NCBI GenBank assembly: GCA_006503535.1
Contig: QYRS01000003.1
Location: 1,798,001-1,862,000, forward strand
Source: Arthrinium phaeospermum
Lineage: Eukaryota; Ascomycota; Sordariomycetes; Amphisphaeriales; Apiosporaceae
Reading direction: 5' to 3'
DNA length: 64,000 nt
Shown: piece by piece, positions 32,254 through 43,947 of the stretch
Layout: each line of letters starts with the position of its first letter
How positions within the stretch are numbered: the first letter of the stretch is position 1
The notes under the pieces: model-generated
The model's input: only the letters and a program-made list of their open reading frames with translations
Told to the model about the DNA's origin: nothing
Database searches by the model: none
Program-made: the position numbers and the translations under genes

Positions 32254-34682
32254 GATTCAAGGGGTTCCAAGACCGGTACGAAACGAATTTCGGTCGTGGA
32301 AAAAAGAAATATTCAACAAGGGCAAGGGTATTGGAACGAGTTATGACCGAAAAAAGAACGAAATTAGAAATGCGAATGGGGGTGTACTAACGCCGCCGCA
32401 GGGTTGGAAAGAGGTGGGAAGTGAGTGGCAGAGTAAAATCCTTGGTAGGATGGATGGGGGTGAGGGTGAAGGAAGGTGAGGTCTAGTCGCGTCCAGGTCA
32501 CCACGGGGTCACCGCGGTATAAGCCTTTGACGCGTCTTGTAAGGGAAAATATCCGCGACGACGAGGTAGCGGTTGCCGACTTTCTCGTGACGCTGAATCT
32601 CGTTAGCGAATCGTTCACGGCTCGTTCTCGTATATACGCCCGTGAACGAATGCATTACTTACGACGTTAATGGACTTGGACGTCAATGGGCTTGGCGTCG
32701 GCGGACCGCCCTCTTGTTCAGGAATATCGCGGATTGCTTTGTTAGGTAGGAAAACTGCTCGGTTCCAATGCGTCCCGGTGTCCACGTCAAGTGAAAAACG
32801 AGTATAGGCAGTATGGAGGAGGAGAGGGTTGAAAAATAGACGGTTGGGGCGGTATCTCAGCTTCCAATATTCGAAGCTTCACGAGGTAGGGTGTTGAAGA
32901 ACAAGAGGTTGTGCCTGGCCAATGCAACAGCACCCCACGCTAGGAGCATGGCACTTCAAGGAAGAAGCAAGGTACCGCCCGTACCACTTACCCCGTCCCA
33001 TCTTTAGATACATACGCTCTCTCTCCGCGCACCTCTTATATCTAGTTCAGATCTGGTGCATCGGTCGGTCTAGGCTGTATGTACACCGAGGGCCCGGCCC
33101 CATTGATTGCTAAGAACATTGAAGAAGATATCATCGTTCGAATCATCCCAGGTCACGATGGCCGGGGTGGCGTGGCGGCTGCGGAGAATTGACTCAGTGG
33201 GCTGCAGAACGCTAATCGGTATCTCTACCGGGGGTTACAACGCTAACAGTGGTCCACCAGCTGTACCGGGGAGACCTCCGTAATCGAGTAGACCTCTGGA
33301 AATTTGGGGCTTGCTGCAGTGGAATGGCTGCTGTCTACATGTACCTAATGAAGCAGCAGCACACAGAGCCGTGTAGATTAAGTACTTGGGTGAGGATTAC
33401 GCTGTAGCAAGAGTGAGGTTCACGTGTAGTTCGGGGTCCAAGAGGAAGCGGAGCCGGATCCGCCCATCAAATAGATAAGCCCTACAGAAGATGCTGCAAT
33501 GAGGGACCAGGCCGGAGGTTTTATGCGGCAGTGAAATATGCCCCGGGAGGTTGGGTCAGTTCGTCCGTTGTTACCCAGTAGCGAGCCCCTTTCGGCATGC
33601 GCGACAGCTGTAACACCCGCATGTGCTGTGACTGACTTGCCCAAGTACTTAATACAGTGAGACAATATGGCCAATTGAAAGACGCAAGCTGCTGCAGTAT
33701 GAATACGAATAGGTGATTGGCAGGACATGTGTGTAACGTCAAAAGGCTTACTAATTAACACAAGGGTTGCCGGTATTGCGATGTCTCTTTTAAATGCAAG
33801 CATGCCATTGATGCGGGATGGCAGAGCGGGTGTCCGCAAATATGCGCCGACAGGTGTGCGAGCATGCAAACAGGCAACCCTCGCCGACTTGCTCGCAAGG
33901 GCATGCGCGGTCTTTCGCCAAGGTAATTATATGTCCGTCCAGAAACGCAAACGCCATTCAGCCCGAGAAGAAGGACCGTGAACGCTTTTCTTCCCGGGAA
34001 GAAGGACCGCGGACGTGATTTATTCCGAGAAATTCCTAAGGGGATGACTTCCGAACGGTCCGACCGAGCGAAGCCAAGAAGGACCGCGAACGGCCGCAAT
34101 GACCGCGGGCGCGATTCATCCCGAAAATTTCTCGAGGGAAAGGCGTACGAACGGTCCCGACCGAGCCTCAGGCTAGAAACGTATGCGCAGCCGTTCGAAG
34201 CTTCGTAAGGAAGTGCACCCGGGTACCGGTACCGGGCCATTCCCTCACATAAGCTATGCATCCAAAGGGAGAAACATGGTGCGTTTGTTCCACCCGAGCA
34301 TCCAGCAGGCATAATGATGTGGTGGCATCACCCGCCTCGAGTGCCTGGGCCTTGCACCTCGGAAGCCGGCTATTGTCCACGCATCATACCTAGCCGCCTT
34401 GGCTTTCGTCGGAGTCGAAACGAAGCAACACGATCCAATCATAAGGGGAAAGATACAAGCACTCAGAAACATGCTGGAAGGTCTGTCGACTAGGTGGGGG
34501 CTTGCAGGTAAGTCTGAAAGTAAACGAGTCCCCAATGAGATGCAAGGAGCGTGTATATTGATGAGCCCAATGTGCAGCCGTATCTCTGAAGATTCAGGAG
34601 GCCGAGGAAGCCATGGCGCTTTCGACACCGTGTTAATGTTCATGCCATAGGCCCGCCCACCCCTGAGCCCACGGACCATTGC
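32254..34682. other. Gene-poor intergenic region (2.4 kb)
   Basis: It contains the promoter of the SRA gene (32254-33100), then sequence with no coding support, then a diverged tandem duplication at 34005-34198 set in GC-rich sequence (33940-34250). Several frames of 60-185 codons overlap in this part on both strands without motifs, as expected of GC-rich repeat DNA. An old transposon remnant is possible, but I find no transposase, reverse-transcriptase motif or clear terminal repeats. Confidence 0.5.
34005..34198. repeat. Two diverged ~97-nt tandem units
   Basis: Unit one starts gaccgcggacgtgattta (34005) and unit two gaccgcgggcgcgattca (34102). Both continue through a cccga/tccga block and end with a gaacggt(c)ccgaccgagc block. 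A partial third copy of the head (gaagaaggaccgtgaacg) precedes them near 33967. Several differences are C:G versus T:A transitions, with unit one carrying the T/A state. Confidence 0.6.
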
Positions 34683-35734
34683 CTACCACGGGCACTTTGT
34701 TCCGTCGTGGCTGAAGAACAAGCCGTTGTCGTCAGGAGTCGTGTTATGCAGGACCTTGAGGCAGTCCGAACAAGACGTCTCGGTGGACAGACTTGGGAGG
34801 CCAGGTATATTTTCCGCGATCCATTCACCAATGCCGGCGCCCATATCGGTGGCACCGACATAACCTGCAAAACCGCATTCCTGTTAGCCGTCTGGCACAG
34901 GGGCAAGGATGAGGAGAGAGACGAGGGAGGGATTCCTACCAGGGTTCATCAGGAAAGTGGTAATGCCATCCTTCTTCAAGGCGGCACTCCACTTACGCGT
35001 CAACCTATAGCGCCCGAAACGTGGTGAGTATCTTTATTCGAACTACAATATATAACGGGGTTGACTGACATGTTGAGCGCAGCCTTGGCAACCGAGTAGG
35101 CATCACAGGGGCCCACGTTGGACCCGCTGAACTCGAGCGACCCAAGAGCCGAACTCAGGACCATGATCTTCTTGACGCTGCTCTTGCGGACCAGCGGGCT
35201 GAACTCGCGGAAGAGGTACATTGGCGACGTGACGTTGAACTCCATCTCGGCCTTGAAGTCATCCATGTCCCTACGAAAGTTGGTGCGTTATTAGTCAATG
35301 CTGCAGAACCCGAGACAAAAACGCAAAAGGGAATCGTACAACTCGTCGAGGCTCTTCAGCGGGCTGTAGTTGACGCCCGCGTTGCTGATGAGATAGTCCA
35401 GGCCATTGGGAAGGAGTTTCTGCGCGGCCTCGGCAGCGCTGTGGACACTGTCCGGCTTGGTGACGTCCAGGCTCACGAGGTGAAGCTGTCCGTCTCCGTG
35501 CTTTGCCTTGAGCTCCTGGAGACCGGAGGACTTGGCAGGGTCTCTTGCAGTGGCTATGACGACATTGTCGGAATTTTTGAGCTATTCGTAACGCCTGTCA
35601 GCTACATGGACTAAGGACGACCTTGGTGCCATGGCTTTGCCAGAGGGTCAGAGGGAAGAGCATCGCCTTACCAGTTCCGTCACGAAGCCTAGGCCAAGAC
35701 CACGGCTGGTACCGGTGATGAGATAGGAAGGCAT
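34683..35734 (-). CDS. Short-chain dehydrogenase/reductase (sniffer-like)
   Basis: Five exons on the minus strand (35734-35672, 35581-35340, 35270-35070, 35004-34940, 34864-34683; introns 90, 69, 65 and 75 nt) encode 250 aa, the usual length of a classical SDR. The N terminus gives the dinucleotide motif ITGTSRGLGLGF. Then come the LVSLDVTKPDS acidic turn, LISNAGVNYS, the catalytic Ser in IMVLSSALGS, and the active-site YSVAKAAL. After an intron with a GTCAGT donor the chain continues LTRKWSAALKKDG and FLMNPGYVGATDMG. The C terminus (DNGLFFSHDGTKCPW) resembles small NAD(P)H-dependent ketoreductases of fungi. The substrate is unknown, and there is no biosynthetic cluster nearby to suggest one. 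All five exons are needed to keep the fold, so the splice model is strongly constrained. Confidence 0.9.
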
Positions 35735-36528
35735 GGCACTTGTGATATGAATAACGTTGTTGTTAGTGGTGAGTGTGTTGAGAGTGAGGCACAGAAGAGG
35801 TTGCTCCTGTCGTCGTCTTCATGTATCACGATGAGATCTAGCCCCGTTATATATCCATTTTTTGAGGCGGTCCACAGTCCAATCCTGTACGTTCCTCAGC
35901 TATGCCATTGGCTCTTACTGCTTATGAACCCCATGGAGCTGAAGACTAGGCTATATCGTATCTAGACTCGCGTTCACGTAACTGCGGAACAACTCACAGA
36001 ATACCATGGTACTCCGCAACCGGCGCGCCGGCGCACCGAAGAGTCCGCAACGGCAAGCGTCTTACTAAACCCGAGGAGGCGCCTTATACTAGTAAGCCAT
36101 CGCCCTGCAGGGACTGCAGACTACGGACTGTCTTAACTACATATGTAAGGAGACATTGGCTGCGATGTCTGAATACATGCCATTAACACAGCATATGAAC
36201 AATCAAAAGATCCGTCTCGTGGTTTAAAGGCTGTATGCTTTGTAGTCATAAGCAACAACTTCAGCTGACTATTATTAGTCGCTGAATCCAGTAGCATGTA
36301 GCCGTTGGCTAACAAACATGGCCCAATTGAGTCACCGGCGAGGAAGGAAATAGTGGATACGAGTCCGCCAGTCACACAGCCGGAATGAATAAGACGGCCT
36401 GTCAGACGGCGTTCAAGTTACACAGCAAGAAACTTTTCATGTGCTGGGAAATACGAAACACTTATACAGATCATCAAACTAGAAAATATGTAGATATCCT
36501 GAAAAGAAGCCAGAGAAAGAACCCAAGC
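35735..36528. promoter_or_regulatory. Divergent intergenic region SDR / phosphatase
   Basis: 794 nt between divergent starts. The phosphatase frame is open upstream to an ATG at 36385, so part of this stretch may be coding (see that gene). Elsewhere no gene is seen. A short palindrome-like ggcgcgccggcgcacc sits near 36022. Confidence 0.4.
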
Positions 36529-37191
36529 ATGCCCGGCAAGCGCCCCAAACCCACCAAACGACAACCCCCCAGCAGAAGCGCCGGACCCGCCCAGGTCCTC
36601 CCCTATCTCTTTGTCGGCCCGCAGAACACCACGGAGCCCTCCATCGCGGCGGCCGCCGGTATAACGCACATCATCTCCCTGGGCTGCCGGCCCAAGCATA
36701 ACGAAGACAAGGCCGCGAACAACGCCGATGGCAGCGGCGGCGGCGACGCCAACCCCGGCCGCCTCGTTGGCATCGCCTACCACCACATCGGCATCCAAGA
36801 CAAGACGGAAGCCGACCTCAGCACGGCGGCACTGCTCGTCGCGGACATCATCAGCAACGCGCGCAGCCGCCAAAAAGAGGGAGGGGAGGCCAAGGTGCTC
36901 GTCCACTGCATGGGCGGCGTGTCACGATCACCAGCCGTGCTAGCCTACTATCTGATGCGCGAGGAGGAAATAAGCCTCCGCGGTGCGTTGGGGATGATAA
37001 TGAAGGCGAGACCGGCCATGAGACCAAACGATGGGTTCCTAAGGCAGCTGAAGGAGATGGAGATGGGACTGCGCGGAGAGGGTACCATGGAGGAGGTCGA
37101 GTCACTCCCACTGGAAACCAGAAAACGAAGTGAATTGTTGCTGAGCGCGGACGCCACGGGGGAAAAGCCGACTCCGAACGCCGATGGATGA
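36529..37191 (+). CDS. Dual-specificity protein phosphatase
   Basis: A single-exon gene; from the preferred start the product has 220 aa. The DSP domain begins QVLPYLFVGPQNTTEPSIA and ITHIISLGCRPK. The general acid is the Asp in IGIQDKTEADL (about 91). The catalytic loop is VLVHCMGGVSRSPAVLAYYLM, giving HCX5R with Cys127 and Arg133. LRGALGMIMKARPAMRPNDGFLRQL completes the fold. It should remove phosphate from Ser/Thr and Tyr of proteins; the target is unknown. An in-frame ATG at 36385 would add 48 basic residues. I prefer 36529 because the extension lacks family similarity and the chosen start precedes the conserved core by 20 residues, but a longer isoform is possible. It is convergent with zip4. 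Confidence 0.88.
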   Translation: MPGKRPKPTKRQPPSRSAGPAQVLPYLFVGPQNTTEPSIAAAAGITHIISLGCRPKHNEDKAANNADGSGGGDANPGRLVGIAYHHIGIQDKTEADLSTAALLVADIISNARSRQKEGGEAKVLVHCMGGVSRSPAVLAYYLMREEEISLRGALGMIMKARPAMRPNDGFLRQLKEMEMGLRGEGTMEEVESLPLETRKRSELLLSADATGEKPTPNADG

Positions 37192-37515
37192 TAGCCCGAG
37201 AGCTGTCACAACAAGGGCACATGTATACAAACGTCGACAAAGGGGCGAGGCACGACATCAATGACCGGTATCTGTCTACGAGAGTATTGTAGACACCGAC
37301 GGCAACCACCTGATCTTCGAGGGCATATCAGTCATGGATCTATTTCCTCCGAGCTCTATGACCAACAAGCTATTACTGTTCAACCATCACTAACGCGGCT
37401 GCACCCATGAACGAAACCAAGCTATATGAGCTACATGTCTTACACAGACACCCGTTCGTGTTGTTAGGTATCCCCTAGTTGACTCCTCAATACCGCAAGG
37501 CAATCATCCCACACC
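37192..37515. other. Convergent 3' flanks of phosphatase and zip4 genes
   Basis: 324 nt between two stops, holding both 3' UTRs. Nothing else is seen. Confidence 0.4.
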
Positions 37516-40500
37516 TCAGCCCCATTTGATTGATGTGCGTCGTTCTTGTAAATGTCGCTCAAGGACACCCCCGTCTTGCATGAAATGGGCTAACGACAGC
37601 GCAAAATCGAGCCATTTTTGGCTGGTTTCATCCTCATTACTTCCATACAAATCCAGGCCATGATTAAAACAAGTGGCTGCCATCCATTCTAGTTCAAGAG
37701 GAGGAAACGGTGTCTTCGTCTAATGAGATGTCAGTAACAGAATACCAAATGCAAGCTGCTGCTGATGACTTACCGATGCTGCTTCTTTCACGTAACGGCA
37801 AACATCTTCAGCTACGTTTACAGACAGCTCTGTCTTGGATGACAATGTGACTTGCACGAGGCATCTCATATACTTCGCAAGTTTCTGAATGTCAAAGCAC
37901 TCCAACCTCCAGATCTCATTGATCAAAACGCGCAAGGTCGAATGGGTCACTGGTCGTGCGTTTGGTTAGTCGTGGTAACATGGAAAAGTTGTCCCGGAAT
38001 CGCTCATACCTTGAGTAGGCGGGCCTTCAGCTCTGAGGATACAGTCTGCTGCAGCCTGTAGTGTCTCCACGTCCTGGCTTGTTCCCATCTTACGAGCGAT
38101 CACCGAAAGGTCATCCCATCTCTTCAAACACACTGAAGCCTCAAAATCGAATACCAGCAATGAGCCCAGTTTAAGTTTGAGGTCTCCGGCTGAAATTTGG
38201 TCGAGACCAGTGAGACAATCTACATACTCGGAATCGTAAGCTTCGACATGTTTTCTAACCATCAGGTAGAGTTGTAATTGTTCCTCGATGTTGTCTTCGG
38301 AACGAGCCAACGCCGTGTACGTTGTTGCTAACATAAAGTTGCAAAATATGCGTCGGAGTGCCAAGTCTACTGAATCTTGCTCTGGCAAGTCCTTCGGGTA
38401 GTAGGATATAATCGTAATGCAAGATTTGTAGAGACTGGCAACAAAATGGAGATTCCAACTTTCCGTATACTTGAGGCCGGTGTTATACGCATTCTTGCAG
38501 AACCAATCGAGTTCTTTGATAGGAAAGAGCTTCGAACCTTCTTTATCTCGTATGTCTCGCTGGAGAATCCTTGTCACTGTTCCGCGTAAGTAACCTGTCG
38601 ACACTGTCTGCATCTATCTGCTCACCTCCTTCGAAAACGTGACACAGGTCTTCAGCTAGCAGTTCTCTATCGATATCTGCCGAACCGTCGGACAACATAG
38701 ACATTTGAAGACGGATGATGACTCGAAGCAAGGCCGGAAGATGGATAGGACTGTCGGCGTTGAACTCATGCTTGTCAGCCAGAACTTTGAGGGCTTTCAA
38801 AGCAGACAGTTTGTCATCGCTCGCGTGTGCCTCAAGGCAACATGCGTATAAGAACTTGAGGTCCGACGAAGACGATTGACTGATACGCTCGATACATTCG
38901 GCAGCCATATCCCAATCACCACCTTGCACGGCCAACTTGTGCGCCAAGTAGATAGTCATGGGTTGTTCTTTGGCAACATCGCTCATAGAAAACAAGGCTT
39001 CTTTTGCCCCGTCCAGATCATTGCGTTCAAGGGCGCATAGTAATAGTTTCCTACACGAGTCGGTATTGTGGGAGTGGCCAGGAGAAGAGTAGTACTTACC
39101 TCGCGAGTTTCGCTGCATTGATGGGGCCGCACTGGCAGAGAGCTGGATGAAGTGCAAGTTGGCACCACTGCTGAGCCATTTCAGGGGTCCCTTGGTGAAA
39201 GTTGGACTCGATTTTCTTCCACAGCAACTAAGACTGGTCAGCTTCGAAAAGTCACTGAGAATCAAGACTTGTGTATATAGTACGTACCGTGATAATGCCA
39301 AGAGCGGCATGAGCTGCTAGGGGCTTCTCCGACGACTGTTGTACTTGATCCAACAGGGACTTGATGCCATTGACAGTCTCCAGAGAGTCACGCTGGCTTG
39401 TTGACATGTAGACACGAAGCGTAAGTGCACGCTCAATCCATTCATCCTTTCGTGATAGCAGTACGTGCAGCTTTATAAACTCGTCCATGACTTGGCAAGC
39501 AAGAGCTGGCCCTTTGTCATCCAACTTGCGAATACGACTGATCAGTAGTTTAAAAGTGGTATCCGACAGATCCATGGCTCTCATGATTCTCCGAAGCACG
39601 TTGACATAGGTGTTACTGTCAAAAACCTCACCTGGTGCTTTCACAAGAACATCAAGCCGCAAAAGTAAGACGACAAATTTGTCGCCGGCTTCTGACTCGA
39701 GATAGCCTACTAGATTCTCGGCTTTTTGAAGACTCTCTGTAGTATCCAGTCCGAGAAAAGCCCGCACAAGTGCCTGTGAGGTAGTCAGCTGGAGCTCAAT
39801 GCCGTCCCTTGAGAGCATCTCAAGATCCTGACTCCTAAGAAAATCGTATGCTCGCTCGAGCCATTTGGTTGCCATGGCGAAGTCTTGCTTGCCAAGACAA
39901 CTTTCTCCGACTTCGTATAGAGCATCAGCAAGAGTCTCGGCAGTTGACGGATCTAGCTTGTGTCTCAGTGACTGGGTTTTGCCGTATAAATGCTCGGCGA
40001 CGTCCAACCGGTTCTCTTTCCATGCCTGTCAATGTTTGTCAGAACCTATTGTTGAGCACGTCACCCAGGGAAACCTACCAAGACTATGCGAAGAACAAGG
40101 TGTTCTGCCTCCAGCCTTTTACAAACGCCCAATTCGTCTTCAGGCAGCTGGCTCTGCAGATTATGCAACAAGCCGTTGTAATCCGCGGCTTTTTGCAGAG
40201 CACAAAGCGCGAACTCGAGCTCGCCGCCCTCTGTGTGGGTGTTAGTCTCGTATGCATGCATAGATTATCGGGAGGATACAGCTGCGGCTTACCTATACAT
40301 GATCTGCCCGTCTTGATTGCCAATCTGAAGATGCGAACGATAGCATTTGACTGCTTCTCTGCCTTCGCGTCAGGCAAAGCCAACAAAAGGAATGCGTATA
40401 TCCGGGCCAGGAGCAGCACTCTGCAGTAACCGGAGGAAGCTCGCTCGCCCTCGTTTCGCCTCTTCCGAGTGCAAAGATTCCACAGAGTTGTTCCTGTTTC

Positions 40501-40617
40501 CTCGAGCTGACTGCGGGTGTGCATATCAAGAGTTGTTCGCAACGTGTATGTTTTGATAGCAAATACTCTGCCTTCCAGTTTTTCGACGAGATCTCGGTGC
40601 TCGCTTTGATCGCTCAT
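37516..40617 (-). CDS. zip4: Meiotic crossover protein ZIP4/Spo22 (TEX11 family)
   Basis: Eight exons on the minus strand (40617-40293, 40230-40079, 40025-39288, 39227-39100, 39050-38626, 38576-38010, 37949-37774, 37719-37516) encode 904 aa. The introns are 48-62 nt and all junctions keep phase; exon 5/6 uses donor GTGAGC and acceptor GGAACAG. The protein is all-helical with TPR-like repeats: IVRIFRLAIKTGRSCI, VLAWKENRLDVAEHLYGK, ADALYEVGESCLGKQDFAMA, TKWLERAYDFL, TLLWKKIESNFHQGTPEMA and QWCQLALHPALCQCGP, ending LELEWMAATCFNHGLDLYG. These match the Spo22/ZIP4 domain, including the DVAEHLY and ALHP blocks. In other organisms the protein promotes class I crossovers and synapsis in meiosis. Its integrity argues that the lineage is, or recently was, sexually competent. 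Confidence 0.9.
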
Positions 40618-41701
40618 ATCTGTTAGTTCCGCGACAAAATCGCGACATGAAGCTTCGTACTCGGAATCAGCAGAGGTAAATTTGGACGCAGGTATATCGC
40701 TAAGACAGACTAACAGATGAAGGAGTGGGTGCGTCTCTCCTTGCCCGGATCTTTAGCAAGATCATTGTGCTTGGGTTGCGCTGCCATGTTGTAGCATGTA
40801 ATCCCAGGAGAGATGCAGCCAGATACTGCAGAGTCCAGTACGTCCCGCGTTGTTGTTATTGTTGTTGTTCTTTATGTCGTGGACAGATCGTACGCGCACA
40901 CAGCAGGGTGTACGAGCTCGAGGTCACAGGAGTCACAAGAACCACAAAGTTGCGGTCAGAGGCCAATGGCTGAAGTGCACTTTCGAATCTAGGGACACCC
41001 AATTCAAGGAGGAAAGAGTTGAATATTTTGTGCAAGATTTATCACTACCTAACCAAAGAAAACAAGGTTGGAAGGCGGCCATTTCAATTCACATGTAGGT
41101 AGGTCTCTGGTTGCACTTTCCCTGGCAGTGCCTTGGGAAGTCGCTCAAGTAATTCGCACCTTCCCGTGCTCGGTATCTGGTAGGCACACCAGAGTGCACT
41201 TGAGACATACACCAAGAGGATATGATCTTCTCGGAGCAATTACAAATTGTATGTTGAGATTTGGTAAACATGATTAATCTGAGATTGTTCGAGCATCGGT
41301 CTATTACGGTATTAGCAATTGTGTTGGGCATTTTGAACCTGGTCAAGTTTGCACAAGCCAAACTCGAAGAACTGCCCAGCTGTCTAGTCTTATCGAGTAC
41401 GTAACGAGATCCTGTTCAATTGTCCGTCTCCTTGATGCGTTGCAAAGGAACTTGTTGCATTGTGTCCAGTCATCACGCGCTTGTCGCAGGGGTATCTCCC
41501 AAACTACCCCTCTAGGGTATATTCTAGCAAAACGACCTGTAATACAAAATAGTACGATGCCATCGTGAGTAACGACCAGTCAGTACCAGTACAGCTCCGC
41601 CCATCCATATATCCACTCTAGATCCTCCACACCTGCATCTCTAGTACTGGGCCTTGAGAGGCTCCGACTTCTATAGACTGCTGGGAAACCCGTGGGTTAC
41701 G
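40618..41701. other. Intergenic: zip4 promoter and acuM 3' flank
   Basis: 1.08 kb between two minus-strand genes. No gene is supported; the frames present are under 90 codons. A taggtaggt motif is at about 41096. Confidence 0.4.
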
Positions 41702-43947
41702 TTACTGAGAGGGGTCGTGAGGGAGAAAGTTTCCGACGATCAACGAGGGTCTGGAGCAGTGGTCAGCTAGAGCGAACGAGCAACGGGAGCGTGAGCCCCA
41801 TGGTAATAGTACACCTACATCTTGTAATCATCTCTGCGTATCATGAACGAAAAGCAGCAGTTGACGATGGGGTCCTTGGACCGGTCATCTGGGCTCTTGA
41901 GCGCGCAGGCCGTCAGGAGCGTGTCATGCGCGGGATCGAAGGCAATCGTTCCAAACTCTTCCCAATACCGTACGAGTGACTCTTCCGTTAAGATCTGATG
42001 TAACGAGATCTTGCCCTGTTCCGGGGTTAGCCACGACGTGGAAGATAGACAGCGTGTATGCCACATGGGGCAGAGCATCTTACATCGCGAAGTTGTTCAA
42101 CCGGAACATGGATCAGCTCGGCCATTTCCTTGTTGCCCCTGAAGATCTCGCCTGTTCTCCTCCAACAACAAGCTGGCACCGCCATGGCGGCAAAGACTCG
42201 GTCGTACTCCAACAAGGTCTTTTCGAACCACATCTCCACGTAGATCAGCTCCATATCGGTGAGGTTGTGCATCTTCTCTCGGAACTTGGGCCGGAATTGG
42301 TTCAGTTGCCGCAGTATCTTCTGCTTCGATGTCGGGGCAATGTGGCTGTCCATATACGTGCCCAGGCGGGCATACCCCATGATGTAGTTGAAAGGCTTCA
42401 GTAGACCGGCATCATACTTGGCCTTGAGCACACGCTGCATACGCTCCTCAGGAGTGTCGTTGCCAGAGGGATCCGCCGCTTGCAAGTAGAACTCCCGCGT
42501 CTTGTCGGCAGGGATGACACTGGTAGGCCTCGGGATGGCTTTTCCTTGTTCGGCGTTGGGCGGAAGCATCGAGCCATTGTGCGCTGCGCTGGGGGGCAGC
42601 ATGGCGTTGGGGCCGCCTAGGAAGCCCGCCATATCGGACTGGTTGTCTCTAAAGGGATGATTTGGATCTCCAGGCAGTGCGCCGCTGTCATCGAGCAGAC
42701 TAGTGTTGAGGAACTCGTTGAGCAGGTTGAATTCATGGGTGACCTCAGGGGCCAGCATATACTGAGGGTTATAGCTGTGCATGTCGTGAAATTGGTTTTG
42801 GGCGGTCAACCAGGCATCAGAAAACCCGGCGACTATACGATACTCAGCTTGCTGCGGGTTTAGACGCTCATAAAGGTTTTACAGGACCTACATTGGTTCA
42901 TGCTGCTGCTAGAGGCATCGGCCTGCATCCTGGAAACCGGATTCGGTGACACAAGCTGTAGGGGGTTTGTCTGGCCCAATGCGCCTGTGCCGAACCCAGC
43001 CTTGGTGCCTTGGGAAGCCCCAGGGCTCTCGTAAGAAGGTGGACCCATCGTAGTAGAAGCGCTCTGGTCTATCGAATTTCGCGCCAGGTCCGACTGTACT
43101 TCTGATTCGTCTTGTCCAGATGCACCTTGGGTAGGAGCAGTTTTGGACTTCTTCGAGTCCGGATCACGCGGCTCGTCATGACATAGGTGCCCTATATTCC
43201 GCTTGATACATCTCGTACAGGGCCTCTCCTAGATGCGACAGCAATTTTTAGTAAGTTCGTTTTCCCTCTTGCGCAGGGCCAGAGGCGTATATTTCTCAGC
43301 CATTGGCGCCGCAGGAAGAGATCTTACATACGAGATCGCAAGTCATGTGCTAGTTGGCACGCAGGCCGGCACTGTTAGCCATATGTCACACCAAAAAAGC
43401 TCCAATACGCAAAAGAGGCGCAGAGCCATGTGCAAGCTGCTTCAACAGGGGGTCAGGAGAGTGGGTGATGCCTCCGGCAGCGGGAAGGCAAGCAGACAGG
43501 CAGGCAGGCAGGGGGAATCAGGTCTGGACCGTGGACGAGGTGGGCATTTCACGCATACGCATACACGCAGACGTGGATCCAATAGCGAGGATTCGCAGAC
43601 CATCTCGAAGACTTACAGATCGACGACAATAGACACAAGCTGTAGGAACGCGAGCCAAAATTAGCCCATGACCACGTTGGGATACGACCTCAGGCACCCA
43701 GCCCAGCCTGAGAAGGGGGCATCGAAAGGCAGCCGGAGAATTTAGCAGCAGAGCACAACATACCGTGATTGACTTTGCGTCGTTTCCTTGGGCTCTTATT
43801 GGCACCTTCCGGGCCATGGGTAGGCGTGGTGCTGCTTATGGGGGTGCTATCCTTGGACTTCGTAGCAGCATGATTGCCGTTAGCAGTATTGTCGGATTTC
43901 GTGTCCTTGGCGGCGCCATGGCTCTTGCTGCCATTTGCCTCCTCCAT
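41702..43947 (-). CDS. acuM: AcuM/Rds2-type Zn2Cys6 activator of gluconeogenesis
   Basis: Seven exons on the minus strand (43947-43764, 43639-43617, 43349-43332, 43228-42892, 42832-42084, 42015-41819, 41750-41702) encode 518 aa. The zinc cluster lies at residues 63-91: CVYCRRSHMTCD, then LERPCTRCIKRNIGHLC. It is spread over exons 2-4 of 23, 18 and 337 nt. Downstream blocks are EFNLLNEFLNTSLLDD, FYLQAADPSGNDTPEERMQ, LLKPFNYIMGYARLGTYMD, ELIYVEMWFEKTLLEYDRVF and a PAS-like end: CCWRRTGEIFRGNKEMAEL, ILTEESLVRYWEEFGTIAF and IPSLIVGNFLP. The order and spacing match Rds2/AcuM, the nuclear factor that pairs with AcuK/Ert1 to switch on gluconeogenic genes on non-fermentable carbon. Ert1/AcuK itself is the alternative; the EFLNTSLLDD-AADP layout favours Rds2/AcuM. 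Confidence 0.9.

Noticed and set aside
33755..34312. 185-codon minus-strand frame over the tandem repeat.
   Set aside because: It is open because of GC-rich repeat composition; the peptide has no domain and the repeat units do not share one frame.
42833..42891. Within AcuM intron 4 a frame reads LYERLNPQQAEYRIVAGFSDAW and runs directly into the real exon, looking like coding sequence.
   Set aside because: It has an in-frame TAA just upstream and cannot be joined in phase to exon 4. The GTAGGT...GTATAG intron instead gives MNQ-FAGFSDAW, which fits the family layout.
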